Below the pieces are notes generated by a model, which was not told the origin of the DNA, searched no databases, and saw only the letters and a list, made by a program, of their open reading frames with translations. The position numbers and the translations under genes were made by a program. A stretch of 35,101 nt of DNA from Mesostigma viride (Eukaryota > Streptophyta > Mesostigmatophyceae > Mesostigmatales > Mesostigmataceae): positions 1-35,101 of the forward strand of contig RPFO01002062.1 in assembly GCA_009746045.1 (NCBI GenBank), in the 5' to 3' direction. Positions 7,746 to 16,877 of the stretch are shown piece after piece. Positions within the stretch are counted from its first letter, which is position 1; every line of letters starts with the position of its first letter.

Positions 7746-8306
7746 TTACTCGCTCTGGAAACCTGCCGACTCTTGTCGCGCGCTGTCCTCCGGCGATGGC
7801 TTCCGCTGTCGCCCCGACCTCTGCAAGCCGCCTGTGATGCTCCGCTCCGCGTCGTTCACGCCTAACTGGCCCGCTGCAACACCCTCGTCGCCGATGCCGC
7901 CTGCGAAAGCACGTGGTACTCCCGCGCCCGCTACTGTCGGCACAAACTCGTGTCGCCCTGCGCCAGCTGCCTCCGCAACCTCGCCTCGCCTTGCTGCCAA
8001 CTCCGTCCGCACTCGCTCTGCTACTGCAGTAATCACCGTCTGGATGCCGACCAACCCGTGAAGCTCCTGCTCAAGGTCGTCGATGCTCCGGTGCTCCGGA
8101 ATGACGATGGTTTGTACGTGTCGCAGAATTCGCTCCCAATCTTCGACCTGGTCGTCGACGAATTGCACGAAGCTGCGATTTACAGGCGGACGATCTGCAA
8201 GCAACAAAGATAGATCCCGAACGACACGGCGTAATTCAGGAGAAATCGAACCCCCAGCAGACTGCCGAAACCGGAAATCCTGCTGCCGTTGTTCCTCCTG
8301 CACCAT
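7746..8306 (-). CDS. Element 1 first reading frame after the 5' LTR, unknown function
   Basis: The frame is 186 residues long from an ATG at 8306, about 90 bp inside the 5' LTR boundary. It is the first frame on the element transcript. Residues ~20-115 look genuinely protein-like and helical, with repeated RVVRDLSLLLADRPP, VDDQVEDWERILRHVQ and VAERVRTELAARRGEVAEA segments, possibly a coiled coil. The C-terminal part is Gly/Ala-rich. It ends GAG-TAA-G, and the +1 register continues as open reading frame at 7744. It could be an extra element protein or the N-terminal part of a frameshifted Gag precursor. No family is recognised. Confidence 0.6.
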   Translation of the reverse strand: MVQEEQRQQDFRFRQSAGGSISPELRRVVRDLSLLLADRPPVNRSFVQFVDDQVEDWERILRHVQTIVIPEHRSIDDLEQELHGLVGIQTVITAVAERVRTELAARRGEVAEAAGAGRHEFVPTVAGAGVPRAFAGGIGDEGVAAGQLGVNDAERSITGGLQRSGRQRKPSPEDSARQESAGFQSE

Positions 8307-8397
8307 TCACCACCGGACGAGCTCCTCGTCGTCAACGCTGCACACCGCAACCGGCAACGACCCTCCTGGCCGTTCCGCTGAGACTGGTTGTAATTTG

Positions 8398-9093
8398 AGT
8401 TAACGTTCTTAGCACACGCAATGTGAAGGATATGGTTGCAATGCAGCAATGTGTGAATATGGTTGGAAACGGAGCTTTGTTAAATCGGATAATGTTTACA
8501 GCGCTCACACACTTGAGGCTTGTACACGCGCTTGCCAAGTCAAGGCACAACACGTGAGGCGGGCTCGCAAGAGATGCCCATTTGGCACTGGCCTATTGTT
8601 TATATACTTGTGCACTGTGCTTGCTAGTCCTGAGCAGCCTAGGAGGCCTGCTCAGTAATAACACCCCCGGTACAGTATTCACTACCTGTACAGCGCCCAG
8701 CTCCTATACAGTAGGTCTGCCATACAGGCACAGTGACCACAGAGCACAGTCCACAGTGACTATTGCATCTGCACCTAGAAGTCCAGGACTAAGCCTGCGG
8801 TACCAACAGACCACAGGTTAAGGTTCCTATTTCCTGCGTACGACGTATTAATCCAATACCGTCGTAGGTACAGCACCTAATTCCTGTCAGCCCAGGAATT
8901 ACTGTCGACCCCATATGTCGTCGGCAAATATTCACGTCCGACTTAGAAGAACAGCCGGCTCGCGCTCGCGCGCGACCGGGAAGTCGGAACGCCATAACTT
9001 TCTTGATACTTGTCGGAATGAACTCGTTCCGGTGCCGCTGGAATCGCAGAGATATGCCGAATCAGGATCACGCCAATGCGCTTGGCGTTAACT
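8398..9093 (-). repeat. 5' LTR of element 1
   Basis: This is the right-hand LTR, which drives transcription toward lower coordinates. Its plus-strand ends are AGTTAACG and CGTTAACT, a perfect 8-bp inverted repeat. It carries the same TATA box and ACGTTCTTAGCACACGC terminus as the other copy. The bases immediately inside (8397 downwards on the minus strand) are CAAATTACAACCAGTCTC, not a typical TGG-starting primer site. Confidence 0.95.
8599..8606 (-). promoter_or_regulatory. TATA box of the 5' LTR promoter
   Basis: The minus strand reads GTATATAAAC, giving a TATATAAA core about 200 bp before the end of the LTR. It is the likeliest core promoter for the element 1 transcript. Confidence 0.6.
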
Positions 9094-9098
9094 CAATC
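9094..9098. repeat. Target-site duplication of element 1 (right copy, CAATC)
   Basis: The same CAATC lies at 1062-1066, immediately outside the left LTR. Confidence 0.9.
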
Positions 9099-9433
9099 AG
9101 TTGGCGACATTATGTGTATGTCTTCCAGCCCACCAATGTCACCGTATCCGGATGGTCCCGTGGTTAGTATCAAGGTCCTGCATGTTCCAGCCGGACCCCA
9201 CAACCCCCGCGGAGGCCATGACTTGGTTACACGTAGGCAATACGAGGTTTGATACTTTACCGTTGGACCCCCTGGAATTTAGCTGGACCCTGAACAAGGG
9301 GATGTCTAGGATCAGCAAATGTCTTTACGAGTACACGGCAGAATGGGGTTATGACATCTTATTGCACGAGAACCATAAGCTCCACCGGGCTGATTTTTTT
9401 AAGTATATTAGAATTTCTCCCTTTGAATTTTAA
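9099..9433 (+). pseudogene. Right half of the reading frame split by element 1
   Basis: One frame continues directly from 1066 and stops after about 25 codons. Another frame (9101-9433) has a coding-like end with TWLHVGNTRFDTLPLDP, WTLNKGMSRISKCLYEYTAE and HRADFFKYIRISPFEF before a stop, then AATAAA a few bases later (9431). This looks like the 3' end of an old gene or LINE ORF2 with a poly(A) signal, carrying frameshifts as well as the element 1 insertion. No family can be named with confidence. Confidence 0.4.
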
Positions 9434-10422
9434 TAAACCCTTTTCCCCTTATTTTATCATGGTTTCAAGCCCCCCTGACCGTATTCATTACGCAGCCTAA
9501 GGGAGAAGTGATGTTGGCACGCTATCCCATGGTTTCCCATACCTAGCCACCGTGCCTTCTCCCGTGTGCCCTTGCTATGTAGGTTTGGACAACTCAAACA
9601 GGAGTCAACACATGGGCTACATTCCGTCTTGGCATTAATTTCAAGTTTCCATGTCAGTTTTTATCATGGTGGCCAAGGGGGAAGTTATGTTGGAACAGTA
9701 TCCCATTGTTTCCCATGCCTAACCGTTATGTCCTCTGCCATGTGCCCTTGCTATGCATGCTTCGACAAACTCACAACAGGGTCAACACAGGAGTTACCGT
9801 CCATAAATGATGAACGCCATGCAAAAAATGCTTGCATTCCATGCTGTACGCACTAATTGGATGACACTTGTGTATAATGCATGATCGAAAGGCCTTGCTA
9901 AATTACAGCCTCTTACTAAAAGCACTTTGACATGGTGCACACACATCAATTGCTACGCAACGCATTCAAGCTAACTGTATGAGTGACTAAACATATTTTT
10001 ATTATCAGTTTGGCATCATAAAAAGTTACATATTGGCAATAAAGCATGTGTCAACGGTGTCATGGTAATAAATCATCAAGAATGCTCAACGGGCAAGACA
10101 CAATGACATGTACACGCAATCAATGTACTTGCAAGCAAGAGTCACCAAGCGTTGATGCACAACATGAAGCGGACCAGCAATGTTCAATACTGTTCCCAAC
10201 TTTTACACCGTGGATCTACATCCATCTAATTAAATGAATGTGTTCATGCTGGCAAAAAACATGTACCAGCGAGCAACAGCCAACCAAGTGCTCATGGAAC
10301 GCGTATCAAGTGGGGATACTATATAGGCCGGTGCGTTCCAGCATTTCTCAACGCCGCATCTGTATGCTCACATGCTTGAGCACACGCGACGAAAACCGCA
10401 GTAATTATGTGACCGCCTAGTC
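9434..10422. repeat. Spacer with a diverged direct duplication
   Basis: No gene is supported. About 9496-9613 and 9674-9790 are diverged copies of the same ~118-bp sequence: both contain GGG.GAAGT.ATGTTGG, then TATCCCAT.GTTTCCCAT, then TGTGCCCTTGCTATG and GTCAACACA. They are spaced ~178 bp apart. The rest is AT-rich unique sequence with only short frames. Confidence 0.6.
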
Positions 10423-10426
10423 ATTG

Positions 10427-10919
10427 GGCCGGGCCCACTTCAAATGTTCCGAAAAGTGTGACACTTTTGGTCGTTTTTTTGACTTTTTCGACGATCGTCA
10501 CTCTGCAGAGTGATTCGTCGTGCGAAATCGTGCGAAATTGTGCGAAATTTGCTGAAATCGTGTGAAATTTGCTGAAATCGTGCGAATTTGTGCGAAATTT
10601 GCTGAAATTGTGCGAAATTTCATGTGAAAAATGTCGACGGTAAAAAATTTTGATGTGCACAACGTGTGTGAATTCATGCGAAATTTTGTCAAACGTCACT
10701 CCCCAAAACGACCCTTGGTTGAAATCCATGCGAAATTGTGCGAAATCATGCAAAATTGTGCGAAATCGTGCGAAATCGTGCGAAAATGTGTGAAAATTTT
10801 GCGAAAATCACGCGAAAATCACGCGAACTCGTGCGAAATTTTATTTTTTTTTTGCGAAAATAGCGAAAAAGTGTCACACACTTGGCTTGGACGGCGGAAC
10901 ATTTGAAGTGGGCCCGGCC
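10427..10919. mobile_element. MITE-like element with terminal inverted repeats
   Basis: The ends are ~25-bp inverted repeats, GGCCGGGCCCACTTCAAATG... on the left and its complement on the right, flanked by ATTG at 10423-10426 and 10920-10923. A second, inner inverted motif (GTGTGACACTTTT) sits just inside both ends. On the left it forms AAAAGTGTGACACTTTT, a perfect palindrome around one base (10452-10468). The interior is low-complexity, built from ~10-bp GTGCGAAAT / GCTGAAAT units. It has no coding capacity of its own. The 493-bp size, TIRs and 4-bp duplication fit a non-autonomous DNA transposon. The superfamily is not identified. Confidence 0.82.
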
Positions 10920-12437
10920 ATTGCGATCAGAGCTGTCCTCCTCTACTTCGCTCGGTTCCTCGTCATCCTCCTCCCCCTCGTCGTCGTCATCCTCCTCCTC
11001 CTCCTCCTCCTCCTCCTCCTCCTCCTCCTCCTCAACATGCTTCGACCATTTCCGTCGCTTGCCCCCAGCGGCTGCCCGGCTCCTTGTAGCTTGGCTCGTT
11101 GTAGCCCGTCCCCGCTGCGTGCGCGCCCCAGCGTCACGGCGAGCGCCGCCGCCGCCACCAGCACCAGCCGCCCGCGTCGTGGCCGTGCTTGGCACCGTGG
11201 CGCTGTGTTGCAGCTGCACGCTTGCAGCAACACGGATGTCCTCTGGCAGTGGCGCCACCACAATCCCGGGGCACGAGCACACCCACGCTTGCAGTTGGTC
11301 ATACCCGCACACCGCCCAGTACGTGGCATCCGGCCACACATGGTTGGGGTCATCTTCCCAGCGTATGCACACTCTTTTCTGCGCAGCGTCCACAGCAGCG
11401 ACCTGGCCGTGCTCACGCTTGTTGCTGAACCTCGTGCACACGCGCATGCCGACAGGGATTCCCGCGGCAGCCAGGTCACGAAAGGCCGTTGCTGCGGTTG
11501 CTGCGGCGGCTGATGGCGTGCAATACCCGTCCCACTGCATCTCACTCTTCAGCGGCTCGGAGAGAGCAATGGCGTCCCTGGTAGGTTTTAGGAGCTGGCC
11601 GTCTACGCCACACGTCACCGTGTACTCCTTCTTTCCTTTCTTCCACTTTGAGAGCAGAATGGAGGAAGCCGGCACGGTGAAGGTGTGACGCTGCATCCTT
11701 GCAGGCGGCGGGACTATGGCACACCGCGGATGCCACAGCTGCCATTTTCCCGTGTAGCACGGCGCGCAGTAGCCCTCCAGCTCGTACCGCTGGCCATCCG
11801 CAGACGATTGCGCTTCCGGAACTGACGCCACCATGGCATAGATGACAGGCGTCCAGCTCGGGTTGGCAGGCACATGGTCCGGCAGCTTGGCCAACACCGC
11901 GTCGCCCGGCTTCAGGTCATCACATGCCGTGAGTGCTGCCACACGCATCTCGATGCGACGCTCATCCGCTGCATGCTGAGCCTCGGTGTATCCTGCATGC
12001 CGCACAGGAGGGATCAGGGGACGTAGGGCCTCTTCGTTCTCTGTCGCCAGCTGCAGCAGCCGTTGCGCTTGCGTCAGCTCCGGCGTTGCACCCACCGTGG
12101 GCACACGGTTGCGCCATGCCGCAAACTGTGCGGGAGTCCCCCACCGCGTCTGCCACTCCTGTGGCGCATCGCGGGGTTCCCTTGGCAGTGCTTTGAGCCA
12201 ATCAGGCCATGATTTCAGCTTTTCCTGCAGTGTGCGCGTGCTGAAGAACGCGGAGACCTTGGAGTTGGTTTGCAAGCGTTTGAATTTGGCCACTAGCTCG
12301 GGCAGCCCTTTCGAGAACCAGTTTGGATCATATGGACACAGTGGTGGTGGCTCCTGCAAAAGATGCGGCGGCGTGTCCGGGCGAAGAGTCCGGACGCCGT
12401 AAACAATGCTGCCATCCGGAAGGCGCTGGGCAACCAT
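10746..12437 (-). CDS. Unknown protein with Glu/Asp-rich tail; C-terminus rewritten by a MITE
   Basis: The frame gives 563 residues from ATG 12437 but is open upstream to about 12735, adding ~99 codons that include a PSGGQP hexapeptide repeat. I do not recognise the family. Two SH3/Tudor-like stretches are suggestive: LKPGDAVLAKLPD...TPVIYAMVASV (~residues 177-210) and VGMRVCTRFSNKREHGQVAAVD...VCIRWEDDPNHVW (~330-370). An RGRA/RKW basic linker leads to a run of ~18 Glu then Asp (~472-510). The last ~60 residues come from the MITE inverted repeat and its interior. Without the MITE the frame would read ...SSDRND and stop at TAG 10419-10417. High GC and a sustained frame support a real gene. It could be host or transposon-derived. 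Confidence 0.65.
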   Translation of the reverse strand: MVAQRLPDGSIVYGVRTLRPDTPPHLLQEPPPLCPYDPNWFSKGLPELVAKFKRLQTNSKVSAFFSTRTLQEKLKSWPDWLKALPREPRDAPQEWQTRWGTPAQFAAWRNRVPTVGATPELTQAQRLLQLATENEEALRPLIPPVRHAGYTEAQHAADERRIEMRVAALTACDDLKPGDAVLAKLPDHVPANPSWTPVIYAMVASVPEAQSSADGQRYELEGYCAPCYTGKWQLWHPRCAIVPPPARMQRHTFTVPASSILLSKWKKGKKEYTVTCGVDGQLLKPTRDAIALSEPLKSEMQWDGYCTPSAAAATAATAFRDLAAAGIPVGMRVCTRFSNKREHGQVAAVDAAQKRVCIRWEDDPNHVWPDATYWAVCGYDQLQAWVCSCPGIVVAPLPEDIRVAASVQLQHSATVPSTATTRAAGAGGGGGARRDAGARTQRGRATTSQATRSRAAAGGKRRKWSKHVEEEEEEEEEEEEEEDDDDEGEEDDEEPSEVEEDSSDRNGRAHFKCSAVQAKCVTLFRYFRKKKIKFRTSSRDFRVIFAKFSHIFARFRTISHNFA

Positions 12438-12591
12438 GGGTGCTGCATCATCTTCGCTCCACCCAGATGGCTCCCATCGCGATGGTGTCAGGAACTTGTA
12501 CCCAAAATACGGCTGGCCGTCTGGACCCCGCTTAAACAGCGTGTGGTGGGGTTTGCTCGATAAGGGCCCCTTCTCAGGCCGCCGCTCCTTG

Positions 12592-12735
12592 GGGGGCTGG
12601 CCGCCGCTGGGGGGCTGGCCGCCGCTGGGGGGCTGGCCGCCGCTGGGGGGCTGGCCGCCGCTGGGGGGCTGGCCGCCGCTGGGGGGCTGGCCGCCGCTGG
12701 GGGGCTGGCCGCCGCTGGGGGGCTGGCCGCCGCTG
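12592..12735 (-). repeat. 18-bp tandem repeat, in frame with the upstream gene
   Basis: Eight near-perfect 18-bp units of CCGCCGCTGGGGGGCTGG run without a break. In the minus-strand frame of the unknown gene each unit encodes the hexapeptide PSGGQP with no stop. The frame closes at a TAG just beyond the array. It is either a Pro/Gly-rich N-terminal region of that protein or 5' untranslated sequence that happens to be open. Confidence 0.9.
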
Positions 12736-12739
12736 CACT

Positions 12740-13260
12740 AGGAGTTAATTTTACGGGGCGTAAACGCCCCGGTTGAGGTTACCGGGGCGGTTACTGGCCA
12801 GTAACCATGTACGTTTAAGGTTACCGGCCAGGTTACCGGCCGGTAACCTTAAACGCGACAGACTAAATACCGGCCGGTAGTGGTTACCGGGCGGTAATAG
12901 TTACCGGAACGTTTACTGGGCGGTAACTTTTACCGGAGCCGTAACCATGCCCGTAACCTATCTGGGTTACGGTCATGGTTACGGCCCAAGTAGAAGTTAC
13001 CGGGCGGTAAACTGGCATGGTTACGGGACCAGTTCTGAGAACCGGGATGGGTTACCGGCATGGTTACGGGACCAGTTCTGATAACCGGGCCTGGCTACTG
13101 GCCTGGTTACGGGTCCGTCAACCGTCCCGTAACCTGCAGTAGTTACGGCCCAGTAGTTGACCCTGGCTACTGCGGTGGTTACGGGGCCGGTTATGCCCCA
13201 GTAATAATAGTAACCCATGCCTGCAACGCAGCCTGTCCGGGTTATGGCCCCGAATTCTAA
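12740..13260. repeat. Palindrome-rich region of GTTACCGG/CCGGTAAC variants
   Basis: More than twenty degenerate copies of GGTTACCGG or its complement are packed into ~520 bp, many facing each other to form hairpins, for example GGTTACCGGCCGGTAACC near 12830-12850. A direct repeat with GGCATGGTTACGGGACCAG occurs at ~13015 and ~13060. No gene is supported. Confidence 0.8.
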
Positions 13261-13985
13261 AATGCATTGACCCCGGCTATGGTGAGTGGCTTGCATGATA
13301 TGGTGCTTTTCAAGATGCATTTTTGAATTAGGCATTTCATTAAAATGTTTAAGAAGTCATTAATAATCAATTGCACGAATCACTTCCATCCGATGTTGTC
13401 GACGTGGGCTTCATGATGAAATCGTGGAGATGACGCACATGAAGTTCACGGAACATCTTAGGTAATAAATTAAGCCGTTACGGCAGTAGAACCTTGGCCG
13501 ATGAGGGTGGCGTCTTGAAGCTGTTGTCACCCTCAAGTCCGCTCGGCCAGGGGTAATCGCCCATGTTGATTTGAAAGGTACCGCCGTCCATATGGCGGCT
13601 CCGCTTTTGGTGCGAGTTGACCAACTTCCCGTCTTAATCATTCCGGATTGCCTGCAGTTCATTCCGCCTTTGTCCAAGTAAGACAGCAACTGTCACGCAC
13701 TCATAGAAAACGCAAAATGCCCCGAATGCAGTTACGGCCATACGGTAGCGAGGAATAGCAGTTGAAATTTCTAGTACACAGGCAACTACTAGTAAGAAAA
13801 GGGACGATGCGTGCACCACCACCAATACGTACGTGCATCCCTCTCTTGAAAATGACAGCATCTTCCATGCCGTCCGAGAAAAACGCAACGTATTTAACAT
13901 GAACCCGAATGCAGTTACGGTCGTAGACTAGTGAGGACTGGCAGCTGAAAGTTCTAGTTGATGGGCTGAGAATAAGGAAAAAAAT
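13261..13985. other. Spacer, no gene; diverged duplicated block
   Basis: No coding sequence is convincing. Two blocks, about 13719-13850 and 13902-14030, share CGAATGCAGTTACGG, then GAGGA...CAG.TGAAA.TTCTAGT, then GATGCGTGCACC and a CCCTC.C.TG end. The older copy apparently leads into the minisatellite that follows. Confidence 0.55.
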
Positions 13986-15260
13986 GATGCGTGCACCCAC
14001 CTAACCTATTACGTCCCTCCCATGGCAAGGAACCAGCAAAACCACCCACATACCCTGTTGTGTCCCTCCCTTGACAAGGAACAAGCACGTGCACATGCCC
14101 CACCCCACATGCATGCCTCCCTTGACAAGAATCGAACGGGCACGTGCACCCACCTACCCTATGTGCAGCCCTCCTTTGACAAGGAACAAGCACGTGCACA
14201 TGCCTACCCCACATGCATGCCTCCCTTGACAAGAATCGAACGAGCACGTGCACCCACCCACCCTGTGTGCACCCCTCCTTTGACAAGGACCAAGCACATG
14301 AACTCACCTACACTACGCGCGTCCCTCCCTTGACAAGGAATAGGCACGTGCACATGCCTACCCCACATCCATGCCTCCCCTGACCAGTAACAAGCACGTG
14401 CACCCACCTACCCTACGTGCATCCCTCCTGTGACATGGAACAAGCACGTGCACCCACCAACCCTACGTACGTGCCTCTTGACAAGCATGCAACAAGCACG
14501 TGCACCCACCTACCCTAAGTGCCCCCCTCCTTCGACAAGGAACACGCATGTGCACTCACCTACCGTACGTGAATCCCTCCCTTGGCAAGGACCAAGCACG
14601 TGCACCCACCTACCCGATGTCCGCCCCTCCCTTGATAAGGTACAAGCATGCCCACCCACCTACCCTACCTGCATCCCTCCCTTGACATGGAACAACCATG
14701 TGCACATTCCTACTCCACATGCCCCCCTCCTTTGACAAGGAACAAGCATGTGCACTCATCTACCGTACGTGCATCCCTCCCTTGACAAGGAACAAGCAAG
14801 CCCACCCACCTACCCTACCTGCATCCCTCCCTTGACATGAAACAAGCACGTGCACATGCCTACCCCACATGCATGCCTCCCTTGACAAGGAACGAGCACG
14901 TGCACCCACCCACCCTGTGTGCACCCCTCCTTTGACAAGGAACAAGCACATGAACTCACCTACACTACGTGCGTCCCTCCCTTGACAAGGAATAAGCACG
15001 TGCACATGCCTACCCCACATCCATGCCTCCCCTGACCAGTAACAAGCACGTGCACTCACCTACCCTACGTATGTGCCTCTTGACAAGGACCAAGCTCGTG
15101 CACCCACCTACCATACGTGAATCCCTCCCTTGACAAGGTACACGCATGCCCACCCACCTACCCTACGTGGGCCCCTCCCTTGATAAGGTACAAGCATGAC
15201 CAGCCACCTACCCCGCGAGCCTCCCTACTTTGACAAGGAACAAGCACGTGGGCCCGCTAG
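13986..15260. repeat. Minisatellite of 50-55-bp units carrying CACGTG
   Basis: About two dozen variant units follow the pattern CACGTGCACCCACCTACCC, then TACGTGCATCCCTCC, then TTGACAAGGAACAAG. Most contain the E-box/G-box core CACGTG. A larger block of ~210 bp at ~14190-14400 recurs almost exactly at ~14835-15055, showing segmental duplication inside the array. Open frames here are by-products of the repeat. Confidence 0.92.
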
Positions 15261-16283
15261 CATGGCAGCAAGGAAGACATTACCCTAACATGGCATGGCC
15301 AAAGCAAAAGAGACAGAGAAGTCAATGGAGAGAGAGCTCCTAAGAACTCCTAGTAAAATTGGAAACCATGGAGGGCAAAAAACGTTCAACAACTTACGAT
15401 GGGCATCGGCACATACAGAGAAGCCCAGGTGTGCCAGGTGTAAAATAAGCGAGATTGAAGTGTCGCCTACCTCGTGGGAGACTTTTGGTATCTGGTAAAC
15501 AATGAAAGCGAGTGGAAAGATGGACAACGTGAAAATAACATACAATCGACTGCAATGCATGCAAAGAGGACAGAGTCAGTAATAAAGCGCGCTGCATTCA
15601 GGCAGCGCTGAGCAATTGAACGGTGAACAATTTCATCCGGAACGCATTGTCTACGCGACTCGATGCGACTAAACGTGGCATGCATACGCGGTCGCTGACT
15701 GAAGACATTGTGTACCTGGCTCAGCAAGGTGCGCTTGCAGCCGCTTTCTTAAATATGCCGCAGGCGCACGATGTAACGAATTGAAGTTTGCATGTAGTAA
15801 CAAAGGCAAGAAAAGCGGTGTAGCTGGCTACCGACTACGCCATAGTAAGCTGTATCGGAGTTGGCGCTGCCGATGGCTGGAAACGGATGACCGAATCATG
15901 CTAAACTGGGGCTCCAAAAGGGCTTGTCATGCATCCTAGTGCGCCTTTTGCTTTTTTTTCTTCGAGCATCGTGAGCATGCGGGTTTAGGGGGGCGCTTAT
16001 TCTTTCACCACTATCAGTCGGCTGGACTGCAATCGGCATAGCCAGCGCAAGGTGATGCAGGGGCAGGCAAACTTTACCAGCTCGTTCAAGGCTCGTAGAT
16101 GAAATTCAAACATCTAGGCGGCGCGTCTGCAACGGCTCATCGCAATTCGAATTCGCAAGCAGAACCCTCGTTACACGTGGCGCATGCAGAGATCTGCTTC
16201 GGGCGGCTTGGCGTATCTCACTGCGTCGTGACTCGAGTACATGTAGATAGTCAGCCTAGTTAGTACTCTGGGGGCCTCGAGTT
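15261..16283. other. Unique spacer with no supported gene
   Basis: Only short reading frames without recognisable domains occur on either strand. No tRNA-like structure or terminal repeats were seen. Confidence 0.5.
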
Positions 16284-16877
16284 CGGCAGTCCCCTATTCG
16301 GAAATCCCGGATCATATGTACTCCGGACTATGTACTCTTGGAGTACATAGTGTGCCACCCTATGTACTCTTGGAGTACATAGTGTGGAGTACATAGTCAC
16401 TCCTTCCTATGTAATACGGGCGTGTCTCACCGCGTCGGCAGTCCCCTATTCGGAAATCCCGGATCATATGTACTCCGGACTATGTACTCTTGGAGTACAT
16501 AGTGTGCCACCCTATGTACTCTTGGAGTACATAGTGTGGAGTACATAGTCACTCCTTCCTATGTAATACGGGCGTGTCTCACCGCGTCGGCAGTCCCCTA
16601 TTCGGAAATCCCGGATCATATGTACTCCGGACTATGTACTCTTGGAGTACATAGTGTGCCACCCTATGTACTCTTGGAGTACATAGTGTGGAGTACATAG
16701 TCACTCCTTCCTATGTAATACGGGCGTGTCTCACCGCGTCGGCAGTCCCCTATTCGGAAATCCCGGATCATATGTACTCCGGACTATGTACTCTTGGAGT
16801 ACATAGTGTGCCACCCTATGTACTCTTGGAGTACATAGGGTGGAGTACATAGTCACACCTTCCTATGTAATACGGGG
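16284..16877. repeat. Four tandem 152-bp units with paired hairpins
   Basis: Units start at 16284, 16436, 16588 and 16740 and are nearly identical. Each holds two copies of CTATGTACTCTTGGAGTACATAG, a 10-bp inverted repeat around a 3-base loop, plus a half copy (GGAGTACATAG). The last unit has drifted slightly and lacks the final CGTGTCTCACCGCG. Confidence 0.96.

Larger units (their letters stand above)
1067..9093 (-). mobile_element. Element 1: complete LTR retrotransposon with Gag-IN-PR-RT-RH order
   Basis: The 8027-bp element lies on the minus strand, bounded by two 696-bp LTRs and 5-bp target duplications. In its own direction it has the 5' LTR (9093-8398), two upstream reading frames, a Gag capsid-like frame, a zinc-knuckle frame, a 1197-codon pol frame, a ~750-bp untranslated tail, a polypurine tract and the 3' LTR (1762-1067). 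I saw only three differences between the LTRs: one substitution and two 1-base indels. The insertion is therefore recent. RT and RNase H look copia-related, while the protease position, active-site variants and LTR termini are unusual and are shared with element 2. No clear primer-binding site starting with TGG abuts the 5' LTR. Confidence 0.93.

Noticed and set aside
8370-8397. Primer-binding site of element 1
   Set aside because: The bases after the 5' LTR (CAAATTACAACC on the minus strand) do not start with TGG. An internal tRNA-fragment primer is possible but not supported.
10882-11688. Plus-strand Ser-rich 268-residue frame
   Set aside because: It is the antisense shadow of the GAG/GAC-rich tail and GC-rich body of the minus-strand gene.
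13411-13900. Minus-strand frames of 88-99 residues
   Set aside because: They overlap a diverged repeated block and have no recognisable features.
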